DNA of 32,777 nt from Achromobacter sp. RTa (GCF_000757485.1 NZ_JPYO01000036.1:157093-189869); one strand, 5' to 3'. Positions 10,097 through 18,884 are shown, counted from the stretch's first letter. The notes: generated by a model from the sequence alone, not told the origin. A program made the numbers and translations.

Positions 10097-10346
10097 GCAT
10101 GCCTCCGGTACGGGAACCCTCCCGTATCTCAGGCCAGGGTAATTTAAACGGCTGGCGCTTGGAATTAAGTGAATCCCGGATAAGACTGACTGTAATCGGA
10201 TAGAGCCGCACCCCCGGGCGGCCTAATCTAGGGCCTGTGCGCGGGCGCCTGCGAGGCCCCGCGCTTTCGGCAGCACGCATCGACCGGGGCAGACGGGTTC
10301 TGTCAGCTTTCCGCCGGCGGGGCCGGCGGGGAAAACGGGGTGGCTC
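10097..10346. promoter_or_regulatory. Divergent control region between the AraC gene and the dioxygenase operon
   Basis: This 250-bp spacer holds a perfect inverted repeat, TACGGGA-ACCC-TCCCGTA, at 10109-10126, 12 bp from the AraC start. It is well placed for autoregulation or as a hairpin in the araC leader. A weak -35/-10 pair, TTGGAA (10159-10164) and TAAGAC (10181-10186) with a 16-bp gap, points towards the operon. The promoter call is tentative; the inverted repeat is certain as sequence. Confidence 0.5.
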
Positions 10347-11525
10347 ATGAATCGAAACCTATGGCGCAGGCGCGCGCTGGCCGCGCTGGCATGCATGGCT
10401 GCCGCGGCCAATGCGGCGGCGGCCGACAAGATCAAGATCGGCCTGCTGACCACGCTCTCGGGGCCCGGTGCGGCGCTGGGCAACGAGATCCGGGACGGCT
10501 TCAATCTCGCACTGCAACATACGGGAGGCAAGCTGGGCGGGCTGCCGGCCGAGGTGGTGGTGGCGGACGATCAGCAGAAGGCGGACACGGGCCGCCAGGC
10601 TGTCGAGCGCCTGCTCAAGCGCGACCATGTGGACGTCATGACGGGCATCGTGTTCTCGAACGTGCTGTTGCCCGTGATGCCGGCCATCCTGCAATCGGGC
10701 ACCATCTACCTCAGCACGAATACCGGGCCGGAAAACTATGCCGGCGCGGGCTGTAATCCCAATTTCTTCGCGGTCGCGTGGCAGAACGAGGATATCCCGG
10801 CCGCGATGGGCAAGTACGCCGCCGACCAGGGCTACAAGCGCGTGGCGCTGATCGCGCCGGACTACCCCGGCGGCCGCGAATCGCTCAACGGCTTCAAGCG
10901 CCTGTACAAGGGCGGGCTGTCCGAAGAGATCTACACCCAGCTCGGCCAACTCGACTACGGCGTGGAAATCACGCGGCTGCGCGCCAGCAAGCCCGACGCG
11001 GTGTTCTTCTTTCTGCCGGGCGGCATGGGCGTGAACTTCATCAAGCAATTCAACGGAGCGGGCCTGGGCAAGGAAATCGCGTTGCTTGCGCCCGGCTTCT
11101 CGGGCGACGAGGACACGATCGCCGCCGTCGGCGCGCCCATCGAGGGCCTGCGCAACACGTCCCAGTGGGCCGCCGACCTGGACAATCCGGCGAACCGCAA
11201 GTTCGTGGAGGATTTCACGAAGGCCTACAAGCGCAGCCCCACGCTGTACGCGTCCCAGGGCTACGACGCCGCCATGCTGCTGGACAGCGCGGTGCGGCAG
11301 ACCGGCGGCAAGCTGGACGCGGACGCGCTGCGCCCAGCCTTGCGCCGCGCGGATTTCAAGTCCGTGCGGGGCGATTTCAGATTCAACAGCAACCAGTATC
11401 CGGTGCAGAACTACTACCTGCGCATCGTCGAGGCGGGCGCGGGCGGAAAGCTGTCGAACAAACTGTCGGGCACGGTGCTGACCCAGTACCAGGATCCGTT
11501 CGCCGCTTCCTGCCGGATGAAGTAG
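10347..11525 (+). CDS. Branched-chain amino acid-type ABC transporter substrate-binding protein (orphan)
   Basis: A 392-residue periplasmic binding protein of the Leu/Ile/Val-type (type I fold) family. Residues 1-26 form a Sec signal peptide with basic MNRNLWRRR, an alanine-rich core and an AAA-D cleavage site. The mature protein opens with KIKIGLLTTLSGPGAALG, typical of aromatic and branched-chain acid receptors. No permease or ATPase gene lies nearby, so it must use a transporter encoded elsewhere or act as a sensor. As the first gene of the dioxygenase operon, it probably binds the aromatic substrate or a precursor. The ligand is not deducible. Confidence 0.87.
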   Translation: MNRNLWRRRALAALACMAAAANAAAADKIKIGLLTTLSGPGAALGNEIRDGFNLALQHTGGKLGGLPAEVVVADDQQKADTGRQAVERLLKRDHVDVMTGIVFSNVLLPVMPAILQSGTIYLSTNTGPENYAGAGCNPNFFAVAWQNEDIPAAMGKYAADQGYKRVALIAPDYPGGRESLNGFKRLYKGGLSEEIYTQLGQLDYGVEITRLRASKPDAVFFFLPGGMGVNFIKQFNGAGLGKEIALLAPGFSGDEDTIAAVGAPIEGLRNTSQWAADLDNPANRKFVEDFTKAYKRSPTLYASQGYDAAMLLDSAVRQTGGKLDADALRPALRRADFKSVRGDFRFNSNQYPVQNYYLRIVEAGAGGKLSNKLSGTVLTQYQDPFAASCRMK

Positions 11526-11553
11526 GGCGGACGCCCGTAATAAGGAGATACGC

Positions 11554-12798
11554 ATGACCTCGAGCATTACGACGCGCGACGTGATGGTGGCCTCGCATGA
11601 TGGCAAATCCTTCGGCGCCTATCTGGCGGTGCCGGCGTCCGGGCACGGCCCCGGCCTGGTGCTGTGCCAGGAGATCTTCGGCGTGAACGGCTTCATGCGC
11701 CGCGCCGCGCAACTGCTGGCCGAGGAAGGCTACGTGGTGCTGGTGCCCGATCTGTTCTGGCGCCAGCAGCCGGGCATCCAGTTGACGGACGGTCCGGCCG
11801 ATATGCCGCGCGCCTTCGAACTCTATAAGGGCTTCGACGTGGAACTGGGCCTGCGCGACATCGCATCGGCCATAGCCGCGCTGCGCGAACTGCCCGAGCA
11901 GCAGGGCGGGGTGGGCGTGCTGGGCTATTGCCTGGGCGGCAAGCTGGCCTATCTGGCCGCCTGCCGCACCGATGTGGACGTGGCGGTGGGCTACTACGGC
12001 GTAGGCATCGAAAACAGCCTGGACGAAGCCGCCGGGCTGCGCGGCCGGCTGGTGCTGCACATCGCCGAGCAGGACGGCTTCTGTCCGCCCGAGGCGCGCC
12101 AGCGCATCCTGGAGGCGCTGGGCGGCAAGCCCGGCGTGGAGCTTTACGTCTATCCGGGCGTGGACCACGCGTTCGCGCGCACGGGCGGCGATCACTACGA
12201 CAAGCCGTCCGCGCTGATGGCGCACCAGCGCAGCATGGCCGCGCTGCAGCGCGCCATCGGGCCGGAGTTCGATTATTCGTACCTGTGGGACAAGCACTGC
12301 GAATACGAATTCGGCACGCGCGACGTGGCGGCCACCATGGCCACCATGGTGGCCGAGCCCTATGTGAACCATATCCCCACCATGACGGGCGGCGTGGGCC
12401 ACAAGGAACTGAGCCGCTTCTACCAGCACCATTTCGTCAACAGCAATCCGCCCGACACCCGCTTGGTGCCGTTGTCGCGCACGGTGGGCGCCACGCAGAT
12501 CGTGGATGAACTGCTGTTCTGCTTCACGCACACCACCGAGATCGACTGGATGCTGCCCGGGGTGCCGCCCACCGGCAAGTATGTGGAGATCCCGCTGGTG
12601 GCCATCGTCAAGTTCCGTGGCGACAAGCTCTATCACGAGCACATCTACTGGGACCAGGCCAGCGTGCTGGTCCAGGTGGGCCTGCTGGACCCCAAGGGCC
12701 TGCCGACCGCCGGCCGCGAAACGGCGGCGAAGCTGCTGGACGAGACCCTGCCGTCCAACACGCTGATGGCGCGCTGGAAAGACAGCGAAGGCAAATAG
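11554..12798 (+). CDS. Dienelactone hydrolase fused to an NTF2/SnoaL-like domain
   Basis: A 414-residue, two-domain protein. Residues 1-235 are a dienelactone hydrolase (carboxymethylenebutenolidase) fold with the triad C126 (GYCLGG), D174 and H205 plus E40 of the CQEIFG loop. All catalytic residues are present. Residues about 240-400 look like an NTF2/SnoaL cone-fold domain, as found in cyclases, isomerases and small lactonases. Ordinary dienelactone hydrolases are about 235 residues, so the second half is an addition. In this operon the first domain could open an enol-lactone derived from the ring-cleaved product. The role of the second domain is unknown. The start follows AAGGAG. Confidence 0.83.
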   Translation: MTSSITTRDVMVASHDGKSFGAYLAVPASGHGPGLVLCQEIFGVNGFMRRAAQLLAEEGYVVLVPDLFWRQQPGIQLTDGPADMPRAFELYKGFDVELGLRDIASAIAALRELPEQQGGVGVLGYCLGGKLAYLAACRTDVDVAVGYYGVGIENSLDEAAGLRGRLVLHIAEQDGFCPPEARQRILEALGGKPGVELYVYPGVDHAFARTGGDHYDKPSALMAHQRSMAALQRAIGPEFDYSYLWDKHCEYEFGTRDVAATMATMVAEPYVNHIPTMTGGVGHKELSRFYQHHFVNSNPPDTRLVPLSRTVGATQIVDELLFCFTHTTEIDWMLPGVPPTGKYVEIPLVAIVKFRGDKLYHEHIYWDQASVLVQVGLLDPKGLPTAGRETAAKLLDETLPSNTLMARWKDSEGK

Positions 12799-12807
12799 GA
12801 GGCGGCC

Positions 12808-14157
12808 ATGGCATACACCGAAGAGCAATTGGCCGCCATGGTGCGCGGCGACAGCGTGCATCGCGCCGTCTACACCGATCCGGCCATTTTCGACCTGGAG
12901 ATGCAGCGCATCTATGGCCGCGCCTGGGTCTATGTGGGCCATGAAAGCCAGGTGCCGAAGACGGGCGATTATCACACCACCCGCCTGGGAGACCAGGACG
13001 TGCTGATGGTGCGCGCCTCCGACGGCCGCGTCCATGTGCTGTACAACCGCTGCCCCCACAAGGGCGCGAAAGTGGTGGCCGATGGCGACGGCTGCGCCGG
13101 AAAATTCTTCCGCTGCCCTTACCACGCCTGGACCTTCAAGCTGGATGGCAGCCACTTGGGCGTGCCGCTCAAGCAAGGCCTGGAAGGAACCGCCTATGAT
13201 CCCGCCGATCCGTCGTTCTCGATGCGGCGGCTGCCGCGCGTGGAAAGCTACCGGGGCTTCGTGTTCGCCAGCCAATCGGCCCAGGGGCAGGGGCTGGAGG
13301 AGTTCCTGGGCGGCGTGCGCTCGTCCATCGACAATCTCTGCGACCGCTCGCCCGTGGGCGAGGTGGAAGTGGCGGGAGGCATCTTCCGCGTCATGCAGCG
13401 GTCGAACTGGAAGGTGTTCTACGAAAACCTGCACGACACCATGCATGCCCGGGTCACGCACGAATCCTCGTATGCCGCGGCCCGCGACGAGGCCAAGGAG
13501 ATCGGCGAGATGCCGCTGGAGCTCCACATCATGGACGGCAACGGCGAGCCCTACGAGTTCTGGGAGAAGCTGGAGCTGCGCGCCTACGCTAACGGCCACG
13601 GCTACATGGAGGGCATCTTCAATCCGGGTGCAGCCGAACGCGACCCCGTCTCGCGCGCGCACTTCGAAACGCTGAGCGCCGCCTACGGCGAAACGCGGGC
13701 CCGCGAGATCCTGGGCATGAACCGCCACAACACCGTTATCTATGGCAGCGGGTCGCCCCATACGGTGTTCCAGCAGTTCCGCGTGATCCGCCCCATAGCG
13801 GTGGACCGGACGATGATCGAGATCCAGACATTCCGCTGCAAGGGCGCGCCGGACGGCGTGTTCAAGCGCGCCATGCTGTATGCCAACGTCATCAATTCGC
13901 CCTCGTCCAATGTCATGCCGGACGACATCGAACTCTACAACCGCTGCCAGGAAGGCAACGCGACGCGCGGCGGCGAATGGGTCAGCATGCACCGCTACCA
14001 CGGCACCGACCGCAGCGAGGCCGACGGCATGGTGTCCCTGAACGGCACCAGCGAGCTGCCGATGCGCAACCAGTTCCGCGCCTGGAAGACCTACATGGAA
14101 GCCGGCGCCGCGCATACGGGCGCGGCGGCCGCCACCGGAGACGCCGCATGCTGCTAG
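12808..14157 (+). CDS. Rieske aromatic ring-hydroxylating dioxygenase, alpha subunit
   Basis: A 449-residue catalytic subunit. The Rieske [2Fe-2S] ligands are C82, H84, C103 and H106 (spacing C-X-H-X18-C-X2-H). The mononuclear iron site shows H213 and H218 in the NLHDTMHARVTH stretch, with bridging D210, and a D-D pair in NVMPDDIELY that can supply the carboxylate. It should add O2 to an aromatic ring to give a cis-dihydrodiol. It pairs with the beta subunit just downstream. The substrate is not evident: the C-terminal half does not let me place it with benzoate, anthranilate or salicylate enzymes. AGGAGG lies 5 nt before the ATG. Confidence 0.9.
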   Translation: MAYTEEQLAAMVRGDSVHRAVYTDPAIFDLEMQRIYGRAWVYVGHESQVPKTGDYHTTRLGDQDVLMVRASDGRVHVLYNRCPHKGAKVVADGDGCAGKFFRCPYHAWTFKLDGSHLGVPLKQGLEGTAYDPADPSFSMRRLPRVESYRGFVFASQSAQGQGLEEFLGGVRSSIDNLCDRSPVGEVEVAGGIFRVMQRSNWKVFYENLHDTMHARVTHESSYAAARDEAKEIGEMPLELHIMDGNGEPYEFWEKLELRAYANGHGYMEGIFNPGAAERDPVSRAHFETLSAAYGETRAREILGMNRHNTVIYGSGSPHTVFQQFRVIRPIAVDRTMIEIQTFRCKGAPDGVFKRAMLYANVINSPSSNVMPDDIELYNRCQEGNATRGGEWVSMHRYHGTDRSEADGMVSLNGTSELPMRNQFRAWKTYMEAGAAHTGAAAATGDAACC

Positions 14158-14681
14158 ACCTTGATTTCGACGTCGCGACCGACGGCTTGTCGCCCGCCGA
14201 GGCGCCGGCCGACGCCTACCATCGCATCGCGCAGTTCCTGTACCGCGAAGCCCGTTTGCTGGACGAGCGCCGCTACGCGGACTGGCAGGCGCTGTGGACG
14301 GCCGACGGCATGTACTGGATGCCGCGAGTGCCCGGCCAGCAGAGTCCGTACGACCATATCTCGCTGTTCTGGGAGGACCGCATGCTGCGCGACGTGCGCA
14401 TCCGGCGGCTGGAACACCCGCGCAACTGGTCGCAGCAGCCGCCCACGCGTAGCGCTCGGCTGGTGGGAGGCGTGCAGGTGGAAGGCGTGGACGCGGGCGG
14501 CAACCTAGTCGTGCATTCCGTCTTCCAGATGACCGAATGGCGCAAGCGCGAGCCGCGCCAGCTGGCCGGCCGCTATACCCACAAGCTCGCCGCCGAGGGC
14601 GATAGCTGGCGCATCCGCATGAAGCGGGTGGACCTGGTCAATTGCGACGACGTGCACGACGTGTTCGAGGGGTTCGTGTGA
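14148..14681 (+). CDS. Aromatic ring-hydroxylating dioxygenase, beta subunit
   Basis: A 177-residue structural subunit of the alpha3beta3-type dioxygenases, with an NTF2-like fold. Typical segments are FLYREARLLDERRYADW near the N terminus and the GRYTHKLAAEGDSWRIRMKRVDLVN stretch near the C terminus (split here as GRYTHKL and WRIRMKRVDLVN). I chose the ATG at 14148, which overlaps the alpha gene by 10 nt; the frame is open further upstream, but only inside the alpha coding sequence. The tight overlap supports stoichiometric production of the two subunits. Confidence 0.88.
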   Translation: MLLDLDFDVATDGLSPAEAPADAYHRIAQFLYREARLLDERRYADWQALWTADGMYWMPRVPGQQSPYDHISLFWEDRMLRDVRIRRLEHPRNWSQQPPTRSARLVGGVQVEGVDAGGNLVVHSVFQMTEWRKREPRQLAGRYTHKLAAEGDSWRIRMKRVDLVNCDDVHDVFEGFV

Positions 14682-15295
14682 CGGCGCCGGACACAGCGGT
14701 GCTGGCGCTGCATTACCAGAACGACGTGCTGCATCCCGACGGCAAGATCCGCGTCGGGCTGGACGCGGATGGGCTTGCGCGGCAACGCCTGCTGGACAAC
14801 GCCGCCGCGCTCCTGAACGGCGCGCGGGCCGGCGGGCTGCCCATCGTGCACGTGCGCATCGCCTTCCGGCCGGACTACGCCGATCTGCTGGCCAATTGCG
14901 CCATTTTCCGCAACGTGGCCGCCATCGGGGCGGTGGCGGAAGGGCAGTGGGGCAGCGCCTTCTACGAGGGGTTGCAGCCCTTGCCCGGCAGCGCGCGCGA
15001 GTTTGTCGTGAAGCACACCCGCATCAGCGCCTTCTATGGCACGCCGCTGGAGGAAACTCTGCGGGTGCTGGGCGCGCGCAGGCTGGTGGTGGCCGGAGTC
15101 GCCACGCATTCCGTGGTCGAGGGCACCGTGCGCCATGCCGCCGACATCGGTTTCGAGGTGATGGTGGCACAGGACGCTTGCGCCTCGGCGGACCCGGCGG
15201 TGCACGAGGCCTCGCTGGCCAGCATGCGCCTGATCGCGCGCACCGGTCCCGTGGCGGAAGCGCTGCGCTGGGCGGCGGCGCCTGAAAGAACTTAG
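14678..15295 (+). CDS. Isochorismatase-fold protein lacking the catalytic Asp and Cys
   Basis: A 205-residue protein of the isochorismatase/cysteine hydrolase superfamily. It starts at GTG 14678, overlapping the beta-subunit stop (GTGA). The family triad is Asp-Lys-Cys. K112 is present (VVKHTR), but the Asp of the usual IDMQND segment is H12 (ALHYQND), and the Cys expected after GVATH is V146 (GVATHSVVEGT). It cannot use the nicotinamidase-type thioester mechanism. True isochorismatases also lack the Cys but keep the Asp, so this is a different subgroup. A role on a dioxygenase product such as an amide or enol ether is possible but not shown. Confidence 0.82.
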   Translation: MTAPDTAVLALHYQNDVLHPDGKIRVGLDADGLARQRLLDNAAALLNGARAGGLPIVHVRIAFRPDYADLLANCAIFRNVAAIGAVAEGQWGSAFYEGLQPLPGSAREFVVKHTRISAFYGTPLEETLRVLGARRLVVAGVATHSVVEGTVRHAADIGFEVMVAQDACASADPAVHEASLASMRLIARTGPVAEALRWAAAPERT

Positions 15296-15303
15296 GAGGA
15301 TTC

Positions 15304-16110
15304 ATGGATTTCACAGGATTCCCCGGCGTTGCCGGCAAGACCGCCATCGTGACCGGCAGCACCCAGGGGCTGGGCGCGGATATTGCGCGAGGGCTGGCCG
15401 CGGCCGGCGCCAACGTGGTGCTGGTCGGGCGCAATGCCGAGGCGGGGCGCGCGCTGGAGCGGGGCTTGCAGGGCCGCGCGCTGTACTGCGAGACGGACAT
15501 CGGGCAGGACAGCCAGATACAACGCTGCATCGATGCGGCCATGTCGCGCTTCGGAAGGCTGGACATCCTGGTGAACAACGCCTGCCAGTACGCGGACCGC
15601 GGGCTGGCGTCGTCGCGCGAGGAATGGCACGGCACGCTGGACACGAACCTGGTGTCGGCGGCCATTTTCACGCAGCTTGCGGCGCCGCTGTTGCCGCGGG
15701 GCGGCGTAGTGGTGAACATGGGCAGCACCGGCGGCAAGTTCGGCGCGGCCGGACGCGCGCTGTATCCGGCCTCCAAGGCGGCGCTTTTGCAGATCACCAA
15801 GAACTTCGCGGTGGAGTTGGCGCCCGCGGGCGTGCGCGTGCTGGCCGTGTCGCCCGCCTGGACCTGGTCGCCGTCGGTGGAGCAGTTGTCGGGCGGGTCG
15901 CGCGAGGCGGCCGATGCGGTGGGAGCCCATTTCCATCCGCTGGGCCGTGTCGGGTCGGGCGAGGAGATCGCCGCGGTAGTGTGTTTCGCCTGTTCCGACT
16001 CGGCCTCATGGATGACCGGCGTGGACATTCCGGTGGACGGCGGCTTTTCCATCCTCGGTCCCGACCGCGGCATTTCGCCGCGAGCCTGGTTCAAGGAACT
16101 GGCGCCTTAG
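15304..16110 (+). CDS. SDR-family oxidoreductase, candidate cis-dihydrodiol dehydrogenase
   Basis: A 268-residue classical short-chain dehydrogenase with the cofactor loop TGSTQGLG (17-24), NNA (91-93) and catalytic S141, Y154 and K158. It is the last gene of the Rieske dioxygenase operon, 8 nt after the previous stop and with AGGAGG before the ATG. Operons of this type commonly need an NAD-dependent dehydrogenase to re-aromatise the cis-dihydrodiol, and this is the only candidate present. Position alone supports that role. A GC-rich hairpin follows, shared with the convergent gene. Confidence 0.85.
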   Translation: MDFTGFPGVAGKTAIVTGSTQGLGADIARGLAAAGANVVLVGRNAEAGRALERGLQGRALYCETDIGQDSQIQRCIDAAMSRFGRLDILVNNACQYADRGLASSREEWHGTLDTNLVSAAIFTQLAAPLLPRGGVVVNMGSTGGKFGAAGRALYPASKAALLQITKNFAVELAPAGVRVLAVSPAWTWSPSVEQLSGGSREAADAVGAHFHPLGRVGSGEEIAAVVCFACSDSASWMTGVDIPVDGGFSILGPDRGISPRAWFKELAP

Positions 16111-16134
16111 CGCCGCCGGCCCCGGGGGGCGGCG
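16111..16134. terminator. GC-rich hairpin between convergent genes
   Basis: CGCCGCC (16111-16117) pairs perfectly with GGCGGCG (16128-16134). It fills the whole 24-bp gap between the SDR stop and the stop of the convergent FapA-like gene. There is no T-run on either strand, so intrinsic termination would be weak. A bidirectional transcript-end structure is plausible. Confidence 0.4.
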
Positions 16135-17868
16135 TCAGCGGATGACGATCTGCCCTTCTTCCAGCTTGGCCTTGCCGCCGATCTGGTCTTCCAGGAATTC
16201 CTGCATTTTGTTGCCCAGCTGAATCGTGACGCCGCTGCAAAAGCGCTTGGCGGCCGCGATGGTGGCGGTTTGCAAGGGCTGGAGCTCGCGGGCCAATTGG
16301 GCTTCCTCCGCGTCCAGTTCCAGCATTTCGTGGCTGAGCTTGGCGTGGGTGTTGCGCGCGCGCTCCGCCACGTCGCCGGGCGCGCGCTGGGGATTGGCCT
16401 GCAGGAAGGTCAGCAGCTTTTCCAGCTTGGCCTTTTCTTCGTTCATCTGCTGTCGCTTGCGCGCCAGCGCCGAACGCTTGATGTCGGCATGCGGATCCAG
16501 CCCGGCCTGCACCAAGGTCGGGATACCGGAGGCGGCGCCGATGGTGCCGGCGCGCACGCCTTGCAGGGCGCGCACCTGCCCGCCCGCGATGGCGCTTTGC
16601 TGCGTATTGGGCGGACCGACGTTGATGCTGCCGCCGGCGGCGATATTGCTTTGGCGGATTTCACGCTCAACGTCCACGTCCTTGCCGGCGCTGACGATCG
16701 CGTTGGCGATGAACCTGGCGCGCAGCGCGCCGCCACAGACGATGCGGGCCGTGCGCGCGGCGGCGGCGGCGTCCTGCAGGGCTTCGGCCGTGCCGATGAT
16801 GCCGCCCTTCACCGTGACGTTGCCTCCGGCCTCCACCAGCGCTGCTTCCATCGTGCCGTTGACGACGACGTCGCCGGTCACGCGTACCTCCATGGTGGCG
16901 CTGATGTCGCCGCGCACCTGCAGCGAGCCTTCGAAATTGATGTTGCCGGTGGTCAGGTTGACGGCGTCCACCTCCACCATGGGGTTCACCTGCACTCCAT
17001 GGCTGACCAGGGTGGGCGTGCCGGCGATGGCCGCGCGCAGCAATAGCGGGTCTTCCGGATCGATCTCGACCCCCGCCAGGTCCTTGGCGAACGGCGTATC
17101 GGGCATTTCCTCCGGCAGGACGGGCTTGCCCATCACGTCGGTGCCGTCCACGCCAGGCAGCGGCGGCGACCGCCGCATCAGCGGCGTGCCGGGAGACACC
17201 AGGAGCAGGTTGCCCAAGTCGCGGTAGTCCACCTGGGCCAGCTCATCGATGTCTTCACCTCGGGGCTTCAAGCGGTCCAGCAGGCTTTCGAAGCGCGTCG
17301 GGGTGCCGCGGGTGGGCGGCGTGCCCCGGGCGATCAGCACCGTTTCCCGCGCACCGCGTTCGACGGCCTCGGCCAACTCGTGTTCCAGCACGCCATGGAC
17401 GATGCCCTGGTCGGCCAGCGTCTGGCACACGGCTTCCAGTGCGACGGGGGCGCCGCCCTTGGGAGGGTACAGCGTCAGCAGCACCGACATGCGGGCCGGG
17501 TCCAGTTCCAGGTCGAAGCTGCCGTCGACGACGATGCCGACCGGCCCTTCGACGGATTCCTCGGCATTGCGGCATTGCCCGATGAAGGCCAGCACCGCCT
17601 GGCTGTCCAGCGCCTCGGCTGCCCAGCCCTGGGCCACGGCGGCAGCGGCCAGCGTGTCCCAGGTGGGCGGGTCGAGGTTGAAGGGGCGAGCTTCGACGGC
17701 GGGGTCGGCGAGCGCGATGTCGGCGCCATCGCTTCCGGCCGACGGGCCAGGGGATAGTGCGTCTGCCGGCCCCTCGGCCGATTCGGGGCGAGGCGGCGGC
17801 GTGTAGCGCGCCGTCAGGACCCGGGTGGTGGCGTCCAGCGTCAGCTGAAGCGTATTCGTTGCGTCCAT
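16135..17868 (-). CDS. FapA/DUF342 family protein
   Basis: A 577-residue protein of the DUF342 (FapA) family. The middle third is rich in glycine and valine in a beta-helix-like pattern (for example VRGDISATMEVRVTGDVVVNG and the INVGPPNTQQSAIAGGQV stretch). A predicted coiled coil follows, with many Lys, Glu and Leu (about 465-540). The N-terminal 60 residues are Pro/Ala-rich and probably disordered. Relatives are described as polar regulators of histidine kinase signalling or flagellar assembly, but no flagellar gene is near. It is monocistronic, convergent with the SDR gene, and has a GGGAGAGG ribosome binding site before the ATG. Confidence 0.8.
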   Translation of the reverse strand: MDATNTLQLTLDATTRVLTARYTPPPRPESAEGPADALSPGPSAGSDGADIALADPAVEARPFNLDPPTWDTLAAAAVAQGWAAEALDSQAVLAFIGQCRNAEESVEGPVGIVVDGSFDLELDPARMSVLLTLYPPKGGAPVALEAVCQTLADQGIVHGVLEHELAEAVERGARETVLIARGTPPTRGTPTRFESLLDRLKPRGEDIDELAQVDYRDLGNLLLVSPGTPLMRRSPPLPGVDGTDVMGKPVLPEEMPDTPFAKDLAGVEIDPEDPLLLRAAIAGTPTLVSHGVQVNPMVEVDAVNLTTGNINFEGSLQVRGDISATMEVRVTGDVVVNGTMEAALVEAGGNVTVKGGIIGTAEALQDAAAAARTARIVCGGALRARFIANAIVSAGKDVDVEREIRQSNIAAGGSINVGPPNTQQSAIAGGQVRALQGVRAGTIGAASGIPTLVQAGLDPHADIKRSALARKRQQMNEEKAKLEKLLTFLQANPQRAPGDVAERARNTHAKLSHEMLELDAEEAQLARELQPLQTATIAAAKRFCSGVTIQLGNKMQEFLEDQIGGKAKLEEGQIVIR

Positions 17869-18128
17869 CTCGGCCTCTCCCGCTTGGCACTGGCGGCCAA
17901 GTTAATTCATTTGGTAATGATGCGAAATATTAGGACATATTCTAGCGCAAGCTTCCGGAGCTACTGGAAAGTAGGTATCAAGGCCGGCCGCAAGCCCTAG
18001 TTATGTCCCTGTTTTTTCCTGAGGGAGGCGACGCAGGATTAGGGCGTTGGTACGAGCGACAAATCGGCGCAGGCGCAGCAGCATAGGAACTCGCCAACGC
18101 GTCCCTGGACGCCGCCGGAGCACCGCCC
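17869..18128. promoter_or_regulatory. Divergent intergenic region
   Basis: This 260-bp spacer between the FapA-like gene (leftward) and the transglycosylase gene (rightward) should hold promoters for both. The stretch 17900-17950 is visibly AT-rich, but I do not see a clear consensus -35/-10 pair. No small gene is evident. Confidence 0.35.
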
Positions 18129-18878
18129 ATGCATCGCCAAGCCCAACCCATTTTCCCGGCCCTGCGCGCCTTTCTGGCGCGCGCCGGGGGCATGGCGGCG
18201 CTGGCGGCCATCCTGGCGGGCGCTCTGGCGCTGGCGCCGGCCCGGCCGGCCCAGGCGGCCGATATCTACCGCTACAAGGATCCCTTCGGCGTCTGGCGGG
18301 CCATGAAGGTGCCCACGGGCCACGCCAAGTACTACAAGCGGGCGCAGGCCCGCGCCGCGTGGCGTAGCGGCGTGAAGGTATGCATGGCCTGCGAGCCCAA
18401 GTCCGGCGACGGTGCGCGCCTGGCCACGCTGGAGCCGGCGTCGCGCGCCTTGCAATGGGGAGACGCCAAGGTGCCTACCGCGCATGATGGGCTGATCGCC
18501 CGAGCCGCCCAGGATTCAGGCGTGGACCAGGCCCTGCTGACTGCGGTCATCGCCATCGAATCGGGATTCCGCAGCGATGCGCGCTCGCCCAAGGGCGCGC
18601 TGGGCCTGATGCAGCTGATGCCGGCGACGGCGGCGTCGCTGCTGGCCGTGGACGACATCGAGACCGCGCTGGTGGATCCCGCCACGAATGTGAAGGCGGG
18701 GTCGCGCCACCTGCGCAGGCTGATCGACCAGTATCCCGGCCGGCTGGACCTGGCGCTGGCGGCCTACAACGCGGGCGAAGGCGCGGTGCGCAAGTACGAT
18801 GCCGTGCCGCCCTACGCCGAAACCCAGGCCTACGTCAGGGACGTCACGGCCCTGTACGAGCGCTACAAGACCCCATGA
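18129..18878 (+). CDS. Lytic transglycosylase (SLT domain), exported
   Basis: A 249-residue exported peptidoglycan-cleaving enzyme. A signal peptide spans about 1-43 (long alanine/leucine core, PAQA-A cleavage). The catalytic domain is about 118-245, with E144 in AVIAIESGF as the general acid, the GALGLMQLMPATA motif (156-168), and AYNAGEGAV near the end. Residues 44-90 include a YRYKDPFGVW segment and a CMAC pair of unknown role. It would cleave MurNAc-GlcNAc bonds in the periplasm during wall remodelling. It stands alone and converges on hemL. Confidence 0.9.
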   Translation: MHRQAQPIFPALRAFLARAGGMAALAAILAGALALAPARPAQAADIYRYKDPFGVWRAMKVPTGHAKYYKRAQARAAWRSGVKVCMACEPKSGDGARLATLEPASRALQWGDAKVPTAHDGLIARAAQDSGVDQALLTAVIAIESGFRSDARSPKGALGLMQLMPATAASLLAVDDIETALVDPATNVKAGSRHLRRLIDQYPGRLDLALAAYNAGEGAVRKYDAVPPYAETQAYVRDVTALYERYKTP

Positions 18879-18884
18879 GGGGGG

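Noticed and set aside
11383..14115. 910-residue minus-strand open frame
   Set aside because: It runs antisense through the dienelactone hydrolase and Rieske genes, whose motifs are unmistakable. Its composition is that of a shadow.
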